Shown here piece by piece: positions 36,601-47,300 of a DNA stretch of 64,000 bases (the stretch's first letter is position 1; every line of letters begins with the position of its first letter). A program made the position numbers and the translations under genes. Origin of the DNA: Oikopleura dioica (lineage: Eukaryota > Chordata > Appendicularia > Copelata > Oikopleuridae); assembly GCA_907165135.1 (NCBI GenBank), contig OU015566.1, positions 14,306,157-14,370,156 of the forward strand. The letters are read 5' to 3'. Under the pieces are notes generated by a model that saw only the letters and a program-made list of their open reading frames with translations, had not been told where the DNA came from and searched no databases.

Positions 36601-36664
36601 CGTAGCAACTTTTCATCGCTGCTACCGTCTGTAGTATCAGACATACTGTCTGTAATATCTTCAT
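12662..36664 (-). CDS. Secreted CCP-CBM2-GH9 protein, catalytic residues lost
   Basis: Exons: 36664-36561, 33779-33608, about 33394-33248, about 32357-32068, 28378-28013, 27658-27535, 27282-27236, 27189-26999, 26954-26824, 26614-26523, 25750-25478, 25182-25108, 25069-24985, 24744-24635, 23469-23284, 23165-23088, 13278-13140, 13080-12662. From 28378 on they sum to 2316 nt in frame. Exon 1 is a signal peptide ([16 protein letters not shown]). Exons 2-3 are an unidentified, perhaps netrin-like, domain. Exon 4 is a sushi/CCP domain. Then come a Thr-rich stretch and a CBM2 fold ([23 protein letters not shown]). The GH9 domain starts at [18 protein letters not shown] and keeps [54 protein letters not shown] and [14 protein letters not shown]. 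The DAGD Asp pair reads HDGG and the catalytic NE reads ND. Borders of exons 3-4 are tentative. The 9.8-kb intron (13279-23087) holds the connexin gene. Confidence 0.9.
16930..17212 (+). CDS. Possible terminal exon, unidentified
   Basis: An open frame from just after the stop at 16929 reads [16 protein letters not shown] and then a Ser/Asn/Glu-rich 75 residues to a stop at 17212. Codon use looks gene-like. A candidate acceptor (CTTCACAG) lies at the start. The opposite strand is also open for 68 codons from an ATG at 17193, so the strand is uncertain. No upstream exon was found. Confidence 0.25.
17816..18220. mobile_element. MITE-like palindrome, arms about 195 bp
   Basis: TTAACATAGGTCATCCCCTT at the left end is matched by its complement ending at 18220, and the two arms stay near-identical for about 195 bp. 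Within each arm a shorter unit repeats: TTAGCAGGATAGACC, TTAGCAGCATAAACTTTGGC and TTAGCAGGGTAAACTTTGGC. So the arms are themselves degenerate tandem arrays. It lies in the GH9 intron, upstream of the connexin gene. Confidence 0.88.
19388..19426 (+). promoter_or_regulatory. Candidate connexin core promoter (CCAAT + TATA)
   Basis: ACCAATGC at 19388 and TATAAAAAG at 19418 lie about 160 bases before the connexin start codon at 19585. The leader between them contains an open frame rich in Glu ([16 protein letters not shown]) that stops at 19561, 24 bases before the connexin ATG. It may be a chance feature or an upstream ORF. Confidence 0.4.
19585..22354 (+). CDS. Connexin (gap-junction channel subunit)
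   Basis: Four-helix membrane protein of gap junctions. Exons: 19585-19679, 19970-20045, 20238-20350, 20396-20468, 20514-20708, 21423-21548, 21595-21793, and probably 21960-22354. The N-terminus [20 protein letters not shown] leads into helix 1, WLTFLIIFR. Extracellular loop 1 is CNTLQIGCTNVC, the connexin C-X6-C-X3-C pattern, followed by [13 protein letters not shown] long basic cytoplasmic loop follows. Loop 2 is [12 protein letters not shown] (C-X4-C-X5-C), then [15 protein letters not shown] and helix 4. The frame after helix 4 stops at 21813 if unspliced. A GT donor at 21794 and an acceptor at 21959 join it in phase to a 131-residue basic tail ending DDYV, a possible PDZ ligand. Intron 1 has GA, not GT, at its donor. 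The gene is nested in the GH9 intron on the opposite strand. Confidence 0.97.
22355..23087. other. Non-coding stretch between connexin and GH9 exons
   Basis: AT-rich sequence with ATT-type simple repeats near 22840-22876. No exon fits here on the minus strand. The GH9 frame would stop at 23068 if the donor at 23087 were not used. Confidence 0.6.
23826..24508. mobile_element. MITE-like inverted repeat, copy A
   Basis: Arms of about 300 bp: AAATCATCTTATGA at the left is matched by AAATCATCTTATGA in opposite sense at the right, with AAAATTTCGCGGGCC and GACCCCGGAAAATGATCCTC units shared. A second copy is at 63260-63925. It sits in the GH9 intron between exons 24744-24635 and 23469-23284. The open frames seen in its arms are by-products of the palindrome. 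Confidence 0.88.
25808..25999. mobile_element. Short palindromic element, 192 bp
   Basis: GAAAGCCTGAGTCAGGGTTT at 25808 is the inverse of the right end at 25999. Inside, GCCGCGTAGCGGC and GCCGCGAAGCGGC form further small palindromes. It lies in a GH9 intron. A related end (AAACCTGAGTCAGGGT) occurs near 33865. Confidence 0.85.
28733..29128. mobile_element. Nested GACACCCTTA-type palindromes
   Basis: An outer palindrome (28733 to about 29040) starts AATAATATCAAGTTGAAATA and contains an inner one around 28850-28932. In the inner one, TGACACCCTTATTTT faces AAAATAAGGGTGTCA. A second copy of the inner hairpin follows directly at about 29040-29128. No coding potential. They lie in the intron between the CCP exon and the exon at 28378. 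Confidence 0.88.
29958..30862. mobile_element. Inner inverted repeat with CACTTGGACTCGCGC ends
   Basis: The left end repeats CTCACTTGGACT and TCATTCTAACTCC units. The right end holds their complements (TTAGAATGAGCGCGAGTCC) and closes with GAGCGTGCTCCGTAACTT, the inverse of AACTTGCGGAGCGCACTC. It is inserted inside the 29565-31855 element. Confidence 0.75.
30908..31029. mobile_element. Small palindrome containing TGACGTCA sites
   Basis: GGTGGTGGAGT faces ACTCCACCACC, with TGACGTCA just inside the left arm and TGACGTCA again in the right, and TTTGGTGT/ACACCAAA at the ends. About 120 bp. The paired CRE-like octamers may be chance products of the arms. Confidence 0.7.
32690..32955. repeat. Repeated ACATAGAGACACCCTTATTT units
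   Basis: The unit occurs directly at about 32700 and 32844. Inverted versions (AATAAGGGTATCTCT and GAGTATCTCTATC) occur at about 32930 and 32787. It is related to the palindromes at 28733-29128. It lies in a GH9 intron. Confidence 0.75.
35752..36310. mobile_element. MITE-like element with ACCATATATGGTG units
   Basis: The ends are inverted copies: AAAATGGTTAACCTTAGCCC at 35759 and its complement near 36300. Inside, GGGGTACCCGCCAAGAACAC followed by the self-complementary ACCATATATGGTG is directly repeated at about 35798 and 36032. It lies in the first GH9 intron. Confidence 0.8.
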
Positions 36665-39600
36665 GATCTCTATTTTTAGTGTGATTTATACAGTGATTTT
36701 TCTGATTGAGCGATATTAGGTTCTCTTTATCGCTGACTAATCAAAAAGATAAAAAAAAATGGCAAGATCTTTATTTCTTTCTCGATCGTTATTTCTCGAC
36801 GATTTTCGAGAAATCTCCCATTGCCGCCGCGCTCCGTCGTGCGAGCGCCATCTGGGATGACCCGAGCGAGCCAGAGAGCGTTCGCGCGCGCATTCAGCGC
36901 GGAATGTGTCGCGCTGCAAGCTCATTGGCCGCGGCGCTAGAATCAAAGAATATGGAAAACATATGTAACTTCTTTCATGTTAGGGGGTAGGGAGATTGAG
37001 TTTATGTAGATTCTGGCTTGTAGACTCGTTTGTTTTACACACTGTAGATTTGTTTCTAGTCTTTGTTGATTTCATAACAGGCAAAATTCAAGTAAATCAC
37101 TGTAAATTCGCTAAATCCCCAACAGCTGACCACAATCGCATTCAATTTCGAGCACTGGAAAATTATAGCATCCTTCTCAACCCGATTTCTCCACCGGTAG
37201 ATCCAGAATCCGGCTCAAAAGAAAGGTCACGCGCACCTTAAATTCGTAACGTGATCAAGAAAAAAACAGAATGAGAGGTTCTAGCAGGCATTTCCTGTCT
37301 ATTCCCGGCGGAAATTTGCAACATTTTCAGCAAAAAACCGCAGCATAAAGCATTTTTCATCAACCTAGCTAAAACCAGTAGAACCCAGTACAGCTGAAAT
37401 AAAAGAGTGAATACTAAGTACCCCTCAATAATTTTCAATTTACAATAAAAGTAAATTTCGATTGTTTGGTAATTTTGAAAACATGATCCGAAAAAAAGAT
37501 ATTTTAAAAATTACTTATTGAAGAAAGAAGAAAACGATTGAAATCAGGACTCCTTGTTTTCAAAATATTTTTGCAACATTTTTCTTATTTACATGTCAAT
37601 AGCAACTACTTCCCAAAGCAGTTCAAGCTTCCGGAACTTCCTTTTCGGGCAGGTTTGGTGACGAAACAATCCGAGTTTTTGAATTCGAAAATGCACGAAA
37701 ATCTTTCCGCTGAATGAAACCTCTGATTGCCTCTTTAGAAAGACAAGGAAATTGGCCTTATGTAAAAGGTTCTTTCTGTATAAAATTGGTAATAGTAGTG
37801 ACAGTCTAAACAAATTCAATTACCTCGTACGCGCAAGTCCTCTTCAAGGCGGGACCAGGTGCAATTTAAAATTTGCCAATTTTTAGAGCACATTTGCTGC
37901 ATCGCTGCCTAAAATACTGTATGGATACACTTTGTGAACGAATACGCCACTCGAAATTGAGGCTCAATTTATGGTAATTTGTATTTTTCAGCAAAGCTTC
38001 AAAATATTTGATTGATGGTTTCTGACTCGACCGGGAATAAGGGCACGGTTTCAAAGAATTCAAAATTTAGATCTGATTGGTCTACTGGAAAAATGCGACA
38101 ATTTAGTTGGTCTAAAATTTGACAAAAATTTTTGTCAAAATTTTCGCATTTTTCGGACTCGTGGCACTTCCTAAATTTTCCAGAATTTTTTTTTATTCGA
38201 AAAAAAAAAGAGGATTATAACTGGAATCATTTACCTATAAGCGCTAATGCAGCAATTTTAGAAAAAGCCGCGTGGCGCACATGTTCAGCGGAAATCAGTT
38301 TCGGAACACGGAGTTGGACATGTTGTGGCTCCCGCCCCGTCCTCGCTGCCCTAAACACGTCTAAGTACGATTTACGCGCTCCTTCGACCAAAAGCAGCTA
38401 AAATTCGCTAAGCCCAATAAACACGTTCCATTCTACAGTACCCTCCTCGTTTTCCTCAGAGGAAGGGACGAACAACTACCTGTCTTTTAAAAATTTACGA
38501 AAGCGCGGTAAGTTAATCATGAGTCTAACTCAACTTTCTGGCCTAAGATGAATTATTAATCATTTTCTTTGCTTCAATCTTATGTTCAACAAACAAAATA
38601 TTATATGATACAGTATGGACCATACTGTATGGTTACACTCAACTGACGTAAACACTACGGCAGTCAAACTTTTGCATAAGAATCCATAAAAAATGGAGAA
38701 CGACAAAAAATTTCGACAATTTTTGCGTGGGCGGTTATTCGACTGCTGATTGGCCGGTTAGCCGATTCCAGGCTTCTGATTGGTCGAAAATTTCCACGCA
38801 AAATTTGTCGAAATTTTTTGTGGGTTCCTGACACTTCCCCCTTAAAATTTTTATGTAATTATATTTTGAAAGAAAAAAAATAAATTTGTTAAATTTTTTA
38901 AATAAAAATTTTAATTTTCTTTATAAAAACTGCCAATTTCCCTCTTTCTAAATTTCACAAAGGTTTGATAAATTTATTTGCTTTCCTGAAGCTCTGCAGG
39001 GGGTCCCCTTAATCAATTTTTTGCGGATCGATTGGGTAAGGGCGTCACAAACAATCGCATATCAAAGGATAGGCTTCATTAAATTTGGTATTCGGATGAC
39101 GGTCAGATGAACGCTCTCCTCTTTCGCGCGGCTTTTACACGCTAAATTATGCAGCGAACAGAATTTGCCTACAAATTACTATCAGACGCGAACCAAATCG
39201 GAAATCTATATTTTAATAATTTCGGCTCATTATTTTTCGGCTCAAAATTGTCCAAAATTTTTCTCAAACTGGATCATACTTTTTTTGCTTGCGGCTACTT
39301 GAACTGCCTGTCTTTTGTCATTTCAGTCGCAAAAAAGTCTTCACTAGGACTTTCAACAAACGGTCGGTAAGGGTTTAGGTTATGATAAGGGTTGGATTAG
39401 AACCGATATGGATAATCGAGATGTTGGCTTTTGTTTGGGATGATGATAAGAAAAAAGTGCTTGATTTTCATTACCCATTGGTTTGTTTTTTTTCTTGTGG
39501 AGTCGGCTGATGGCGCCGCGAGTCGTCGTCGGCGGCTGGCTGGCTGACTTGCCCCTGGGCGAGTGACTGAGCGGCACATCAGTGTGCCCGTCACCACGCG

Positions 39601-41155
39601 TTGAGCCCCTTTTCTCCTTCTATTTATTGCAAGAAAACGCGGAGAACCACAACAACAACCTGCTTTTTCTGTCCAAATTAACTTTAAACAAGAGGAAAGA
39701 GAAGAAGACCTGAACAGACAAAGAAAGAGATGTACAAAAGTGTAAGTGTAAAAATATGCCGGTATTTACGATTTCGAAAATTTAAGGGTGTAGCGCGATG
39801 TTAAACATGTGTCTTTATTTCGCGTAATTTGTATAGGGGAATTTATGCGGTAAGGTTATCAGACTTCTTGGATCTCTAAAAAGATGATCTAAATCGAGAA
39901 GTTATTTATATAGAAGCTCGGATCAAACAAAATAACCGCGCGCGAAATAGGATTATTTTGACTACAGAAAGAAACGCAGGCTGGAAAATACCGTAATATT
40001 GAATTTGGCCACTTTGAGAAGCAGAGACTTTGGATTAAATTTTAGACAGCAGTCAAGTTTTTTTTACGTTGGGAAAAAAGAAAAAAAAAGACACAGGGTG
40101 AATATCGATTTTCTGCTATTGACAATGCGCGTGAAATATTCAACTCTCTCTTTCTCTTTTGCTCTAAATGCATTTCGCGCAAATATGCTTGCAAACATCA
40201 TTTTACAGGGCAAAAAGGAATGCATACAGGTTCAGAAATAGGGACCAAAACGGATTACTTTAGTCGTTTTCTAATAAAAAAATTAATCTATTTTCGTTTA
40301 ATTTCATCACTGACTAAAAATAAATACAATAAATACAACGAATAAAGTACTAAGGAATTGGCTGAACGATTATACCTTCTTTATCAAAGTTGATCTACTT
40401 GATTAAAATGAGCTGGATGAGTTGGATCTACTCAAGAATTAAACAAATCAAGTATCAATTTGTCGGCTCATATTTTATGCAATCCTTTCTAGTCAAAAAT
40501 TCAAGAGGAGCATCTTTCTTTGCTTCTTTGCCAAGTTCTGAAAAGACGAGAATAGTTCAATAAAGGACAGACTCGAGCACTCAATTTCTCGTCCCATCGA
40601 ATAGTAATCACGTTTAGCCAATAAAGATCTAATTGACGCGCATTTGGCGCGGAGCCACGCTCGCTCAAATTCCTCTCGACCCTTTCTTCCACCTATGCCG
40701 GTCTACTATTTATTTACCGACTAACCTTGCTCGACTGGTTAGAAACGGTCCAAGTGCCAGCTCGATTGGCTGAACATACTTCGAACTTTTATTATTAATA
40801 AATGAGCGGAGGACAGTATCAAAGTAGTCAAAGTATCGATATTTAATCGAATACAAAATTTTGTCTGTAGTCCAGTTTTCGAGAAATCAAGAGAAGGGTA
40901 GACCCCGAGATTTTAATTAAGATTTACGCAGCTCTCTTTCATTTTATCCGATTCACTACCGCATTATTGCCGTGCATATTTACTGGATGATATTTACAAC
41001 CCAAGACAGTGATTAACACACGCCCAGGGCTGCTAATGAGAAATCGATATACTTTCTCTCTTCTTGTTGTTTTTCTTTCGTCCGTCTTTTTTTCGAAGTT
41101 TAATCTGCTTTTTCAGGCCATAAAGAAAAAAGATAGAGTTATGTAAAGAAAAACA
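36665..41155. other. Interval without a supported gene
   Basis: Mostly AT-rich. A short CpG-rich block at 36810-36930 lies just upstream of the GH9 gene start and may be promoter or leader sequence. A palindrome lies at 38693-38815. Short open frames (for example 39380-39597 minus and 39999-40241 plus) have no splice context or recognisable domains. Confidence 0.5.
38693..38815. repeat. Palindrome with AAATTTCGACAAATTTTGCG-type arms
   Basis: ACAAAAAATTTCGACAATTT at the left faces AAATTTGTCGAAATTTTTTG at the right. The centre carries two CTGATTGG boxes (CCAAT on the other strand). Confidence 0.7.
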
Positions 41156-42600
41156 ATGGCTGAGGCCAATGATGATGATGCTAGCAACTCATGGTTAAAT
41201 GATCTTCTTCAGACTTTGAACAAAGGTAGGAAAAACGTACTCTTCCTTGATTTCAAACCGCGAAATTTCAAATTTCAGTTGACAATGCATATCTTATTTT
41301 ATTGGTGGGACTGGTGCTGGTCATCATGCTTGTCGTCGTGGTGGCGATTTGCATTAAAATCTTTTGCTGCGCTTCGACGAGAAAATTTCCCTCGACTTCC
41401 GGGACCAAATGTGTTCGGCATCAGCAGTCAATGACGTCGCCGCTGGACTCGCCAATCAGGGGCATCATGACGCAGCCCGCGCCCGAAGCAACGATGTTGT
41501 CGACTCAGGTGGCGCAGCAGAGCGAAGTCCCCGCCTACGCTTCTCCTCTTCCACTCACCAATCAGATTTCCTCTTCTTCCAACGCACAGCAGAATCCCAC
41601 CGTGAACACCTTCGATACTCAAAATGAACAAATTACGTCCACTAACAGGCGCCAGAGGGCACCAAGTCTACAGAGTCTACCAGACGCTCAATATTCTTAT
41701 CGTGAATATCAACCTTGGTAAGTCAATCTATCATCGACAAGGAACAATTTTACCCTTGATTCAACGATGTTCTATTCCGAACCAAATGCTTTAATAAATC
41801 TTTAGCGAGCGATTGCTAAAACGTCAAGCACAGACGTTGCCTACTCCAACGAACCGGCGAAGTTCGCGGCCGGGCACAGGCGGCAATCTGGCCGGCGACT
41901 GTCCGACCGTGGGCGGATCCAACTCGCGAGCCGGCTCACGTGATCACATCGTTGGGCGTCTGTCGGAGTGCCCGGACTCGATACCGCTGCTTGTAAAGTC
42001 GCGTGCGCTGGTGCATCACCCGGCGGACGAAAATATTGACGGGATCGATCCGGCCAGAAGTGGTGTGCCCAACGGCACAGGGGCGCCCCAAGGGACCACC
42101 AGCAAGAAAACCGTCCCGCCACTACCGCTCCCTGCCACTAGTACGACCAATGCGAACAAGAATCTGACCCCGGATGACCTCAAGCCGGAAGTTGCCTTCA
42201 ACAGGTATAAGGAAAAGGGTTGAGAAACTCTCTGTTTTTTTTTCACGATGTGGCACGAAATTCATAATTGCGGAGGCACTTTCTCTCTTCCTTGATTTCA
42301 AAAAGAAATTCTCAACCCGATCTCGAGCTACTCCAATGCACCAAGTTATGACTGTACCTGCCAAACATCAAAACTTTTAAATAAATCAAAAAATTGAAAA
42401 TTAAAAATTGAACCGTCGTTTTCAGCCCCACAGCTCCGATTCTCACAGCAGCAATTCCACCGACCCGGCGAGAAGCAACAATTTCCAAAGCGGAAATGCC
42501 ATGCAAAGCAGGAGCAGGCAGTGCAAGTCGACAGCAAAATCAGTGGTGGTTCGTTTCGCTTGATCATGTCACTCCATCCCCACTCAATCATGATAATTAG
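41156..42600 (+). CDS. Single-pass membrane protein, unidentified
   Basis: Four exons: 41156-41225, 41279-41716, 41806-42205 and 42426-42600, all with GT-AG introns and matching phases. A short acidic N-terminus without a signal peptide (MAEANDDDASNSWLNDLL) is followed by one hydrophobic helix (YLILLVGLVLVIMLVVVVAI). Next is a cytosolic-type Cys cluster (KIFCCAS), possibly palmitoylated. About 310 residues follow, rich in Ser, Pro, Thr and Gln, with no domain I know. Topology is probably N-out/C-in. AATAAA lies at 42644. Introns 1 and 3 both contain the motif CTCTTCCTTGATTTCA. Family unknown. The exon chain is convincing. Confidence 0.8.
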
Positions 42601-42808
42601 ATTTTATTTCTTCCTTCACCTTTTTTGCATATCTCGTTTCAGTAATAAAATTCATACTCAGTTGTCAATAATCATATAAAAACTTGAAAGAAGTGTATTC
42701 CAATGATTCACAAATAAAGGAAGCAAAAACAAGAAAAGAAAAAAAAATGTGAGCCTGTTGATATACTGTCGTTTTCTGAGTTTCAAATTTCGGCATTCTC
42801 ACAATAAA

Positions 42809-43430
42809 TCAGTCACATTCAACGCTTGGAATGTATGGCGGCATAAGTGTCACTGTTGTTGTCGTTGTCTCGGTCGTTGTTGTGCACTTCGGAAAAGCCT
42901 TTGCAGCCTTTGGGTCGTTAACACATGTAGCCATCTGAAATTTCAAGGTTAAAAATCGAAACATTGGCAGTAGTAGTATAGTTCCACTTATGCTAGTAAT
43001 TCGCACTTCTTGACAGAAAGGATGGATTCAGGATTTCGTACATATTGAGCCGCGTGTACATTAAATGATCAGTTTGATCGGTGTATCCAAGAGTACAAAG
43101 TGAATCTTCGCGGATCTAGAACGAAAAAGTTCTACGACCTAAGAGTGCACCGCCATTTTTTGCTCTAACACGCTCATTTTGAAATCAACGAAGACACATT
43201 CAATCTCGCCTTGAGAATCCGCGGCTTCTAGTTGACCCAAACATCCAATTCATCTGCCCTACAGAAAAATATTGCAAAAACGGATGTCCTTGTCCATTAT
43301 TGACAATCATTGATTGTGAGAAGACTGATAAGCCCAGGAAGTGGTTCCCGTCTTTGACTTGAAAAAGGGGATTATGCCCACAGAGGAAAACATCGGGATT
43401 TTTATTAAAAGACGCCGTCAAATTAATGTG
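42809..43430 (-). CDS. Possible small multi-exon gene, unidentified
   Basis: Coding-like pieces on the minus strand: about 43420-43262 (VFLCGHNPLFQVKDGNHFLG), 43227 to about 43172 (ADSQGEIECVFVDFKM), 43115 to about 43000 (REDSLCTLGYTDQTDHLMY), and 42934-42809 (MATCVNDPKAAKAFPKC, then a Thr run and a final VECD before the stop). Each of the last three starts at a good acceptor. Donors between them are not all GT, so the model is incomplete. The regular Cys spacing suggests a secreted or extracellular domain. No start codon was fixed. Confidence 0.4.
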
Positions 43431-44379
43431 ATGTTTATTTTTTTTTTACTTCTTATTCATTTCCGTTAATATTATCATAACAGTTTTCAAAGGCGGTAAT
43501 CTCCGTCGGACAAAGCGGCGGTGCCCGGGGGGTGCGCGTGCTGTTCCGCCGCGATGATTGGGCGCTTCCGCGATTGGCCGAGACAAGAAGTAGAATTGCA
43601 CACTCCGACTGGAAAGACACAGTCGCGCCGCGCTTTCCAGAAGGCCTCCTTCAGAAAAAAAAACAAAACTAGAACTTTTTAAAACATATTTTTGGCGCGT
43701 TCCTTTGTTGCTCGAAAACTCGAGCACTAGAACACAAAAAGAGAGACAGAAAGAAATAGAAGAAAAACGATTGAAAGAGAGAGAAAAAATAGCTCTAGAA
43801 CTCCGAAAAAAGAGAGCAAAAGACGGAGAGGAGGCTTTTTTGGCGGATTTTTCTAGAGATAGCAAAGAAGAAAGAAAAAGAAGGGAAGAAAATAGAGGCC
43901 AGAGAGATTTTTTAATAGAAGGAAATTGAGACGGTATCTAAGGGTAACGGAACAGTTTTTTTTTTTTCATTGAGAGAACTTTTAAGTTTAAACTTTAGCC
44001 TCAATTCAAATTGAATTCTTGAAAAAATCACGAATTTCAAAATCAAATTTCAAGTCTGTGAAAAATCTACCTCCAAATTACTTTCTGCGTCCAAAATTTA
44101 GCCTAAAATCGCCATAGTTCTGCCCTAAAGCGAGTGAGAGACAAATATTGTAGACTCAATTTTGGTTTCCTAAACTAATAGACCCTGTCATAATGCCAAT
44201 CATTACGACCATCATCCACTTCTGAATCGTTTTTTCTCCTCAAACATTCAATATTTCGAAGACTGTATTTTTTATTTCAAAATATGTGCTCTAGAATGTT
44301 GAAATTTGTTGGAATCGATAATCGCGCCGTGTGAAAAGTGAAAAAAGCAAAAAGCTGTTCACACTGAAAACTCACGAAA

Positions 44380-47300
44380 ATGACACTTTTACAAGGAAGT
44401 TTCGAGTCCAGCTTCAACTCGACTTCCCAAGAAGACATCTCCTCCTTGGTCCTGTCTTTTGCCAATTCGACGACGCCAGGAACGGCTTTAATTATCCCAC
44501 AACTAGGAGCTTAGAAAGAGATTTTTGATGTTTGCACTTCAGCTCTTTTGACGAGGATTTTTGTTGTCAACTAGCTGGGCGGCCATTGTTGCGCCCGTAG
44601 AATCTAATAACCAACTCAATACTGAGCTCTCTCTTTTTTTCAAGGGCGAGTAGACAGCAGCGGAAATAATTGCCAATCTAAGATTTCATCAAAAATTATC
44701 GGGAAAATCATGTTTTTTTTTGAACAATCTGATTGGCCAAAATTTGAAATTAACGAATCTTACTGGTTGTTATTTACATTCGAAAAATTTAATAAAGTAC
44801 CTAACCCTAATTCATGACTTTCGTTTTCTGAGACCTTTTTTTGGCGAATAAATCATCAATTTTTCCAAAACAATTCTTGAAAAGAAATAATGAGCCGAGC
44901 TTAAAGGTGTCCAAAAAGAAGCGACAAGCGAGCTGTTCAATATCCTATTCAAGCTTCCGGAAGAGAAGCGCTCCAAAGGTCAGTTCACAATTATCCCCCG
45001 CTAATTTAAAATAAACTCGCCATTATTTCCAGTGTGGGATTCAATCGCCAAACATGGAATTTTATCGACGCAGCGGGAGATCGCCACCACCGCGGCAATC
45101 CATCTTCCGACCTTGCTCTTGAAACATTTGAAGCCGACCAGACCAGATTTTGAATTTGTTATAAAGGATAGTTGTTCGCAAATTTGAAATTGTATTTTTG
45201 TAGGAAGAAAATAAACACACTTATCGCGCGAGGGAGCATTTGACCAGAGAATTAGTGTCTAGGAATTCGTAGGTACTCTTCCTTGATTTCAAAAACGCAA
45301 ATTATCGACCAAGACCATTATTTTGCCAACGCGCAGCAGAGGGTTAAAATCAGATTTCTTCCTTTTCCAACCCGTTTTTCGCTTTCTTCCTATGTATGGC
45401 AAAACTTTGGCTTTATGACTCGAGCAGGTTAAATAGAATTTCTATTTTCAAAATCAATTCGCGAACAATTACCTGAGTGCATTTTGTCCAACTCTTCAAC
45501 CTTAACCGAGCGCGTGGCGAACAAAACTCTTTCAGAAATCGAAAAATACATTGGTAAGCCTTGAAGAATCGTCTTTTTCTAGAGCTGATTGTGATGCGTT
45601 TTGGGACGGTGCTTTTTGGGGGTTTTAGTTCTCTCGAATTTTAATTCTAGTGAAAGTGAGAAAGGCCGACAAGGGCTCTCTCTTTCTTCTTTGCTTTTGA
45701 CAATCGGCGCACTTTCGACTATCAAAACTTGTTCTGGAAACGCTGCGTGCCCAAAAGAAGCCCAATTCAATTTCTCTCGTCTCCACCTTTGTTAAGTGTT
45801 GGACGAGGCATTAGATAGGCACACACAGTAAGAACAAGAAAGGCCAAAAACGTAGAGAGAGAGAGAATATCAAAATAGAAAGAATGGAAACCTTTTTGCA
45901 CGTCAATGGTGAGATACATTTAGTTTAAAAATAATTGCCGCGGCTTTTTGAATGCGGAAATTTTGTCAGAAGATATGGAGAGGTTAATTTTTCTTTTTGG
46001 GCATTTTGAACTTGCCCTTGGGCGAGAGAGGTCAAAATCTAGGAGTTTTAGGAAAGTCAGAGATTTTTTGATGAAGAATTTTTTCAGGAAAATATTTTTG
46101 AAAGGTTAATAGTCTAAATTTATTTTCCGGGGCTGAAGCAACATGCCCTCAGGGGAGTGCTTTCATAATAAAATGACTCACCCGTATTTTTTTAGGAAAA
46201 GGGGAATTCGACAGACAGCTTCGAAAAGCTGAAAGTGAACTTCGCCCGCCTCCTCCAAAATCGCCACCTTCGCATCGCCGTTCCGTCCAAAATACTCCAC
46301 CTCCACCAAAAGAGCCTTCACGACAATCTTCCGCCACCAGCAGCCCAGAACCGTCACCATATGATCATTTATTCCAACAGTTACAAGGTACGATTCTAGC
46401 TTCTCAATTTCCATTTCGGTCATTGAGAAACTCGATCAATAATGATTTAATAATGATTTCAATAATGATTGGTATTTCCGTTGTTCAACAAAAAATGAGC
46501 GATTTTTGTTCGTTGTAATAATAAGGTACGGTAGACGCTGAATTCTCGCTAAATATTGAAACAATTTTGGTGACTCAAACTCCGCTTTATCGGCTTTTGT
46601 AAATAACTTTGCTTCGCGGAATATTTAACCCACTAAAGGAAAGAAAAATTTAACCCATCAACGTACAAAGGCCCAAAATTTGCTCCCTCAAAAATTAACC
46701 AAAATCAAAAATGCCTGATATCAAGATTGGCCACAGTGCGCTAATGGGTTAAATTTCGCTGAAATGCCACCTTTATTTTTAACCCATCAGGTGACCCTGG
46801 TCCTAAAACGCCTATTTCGTCAATTACATTTTTAACCTATTTTCTAGTGTTCGAACTAGGCGTGCACACAGAAATGAACCTTAAAGCGACGAAGCAAATC
46901 CTCAAACTCGCGCGAAATCGCGAAATTCCGCCAAAACTCATCCTGAAATTCGCGAAAGTGCTCTGCTCTCATGTCCACTACGAATGCAAACGCTCTGGCG
47001 GCGAGCTACTGTTTTTACTCGCGGAGAACATTGGCGAACTGATTCCAGATTTTGTCGATGTTGTTGTCGGAGTTTTGGAGGAGAAAAATCGAGAGTTGAA
47101 GATACTTCATTATACAGCGCTTACAGGAGGGGGTTAAATAAAGATCTTTAAATTTCATTGCCTTAGGGCGTGTTTGAACTGGCCTTGAGGGCGTGATCTG
47201 AAATTTTATTGCTTTGGTCGGAGTTTAATGTATTTTTAAAGCGACCACTGCCCCCGGGGCATGTCAGAATCGCCCTTGAGCGCTTTAGTTCTAAGAATCT

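Noticed and set aside
39380-39597. Two overlapping minus-strand frames of about 65 codons
   Set aside because: No acceptor or donor context, no domain, and the neighbourhood has no partner exon.
43705-43929. Plus-strand frame of 74 codons rich in Lys, Glu and Arg
   Set aside because: Purine-rich low-complexity sequence with an equally long open frame on the other strand and no link to neighbouring exons.
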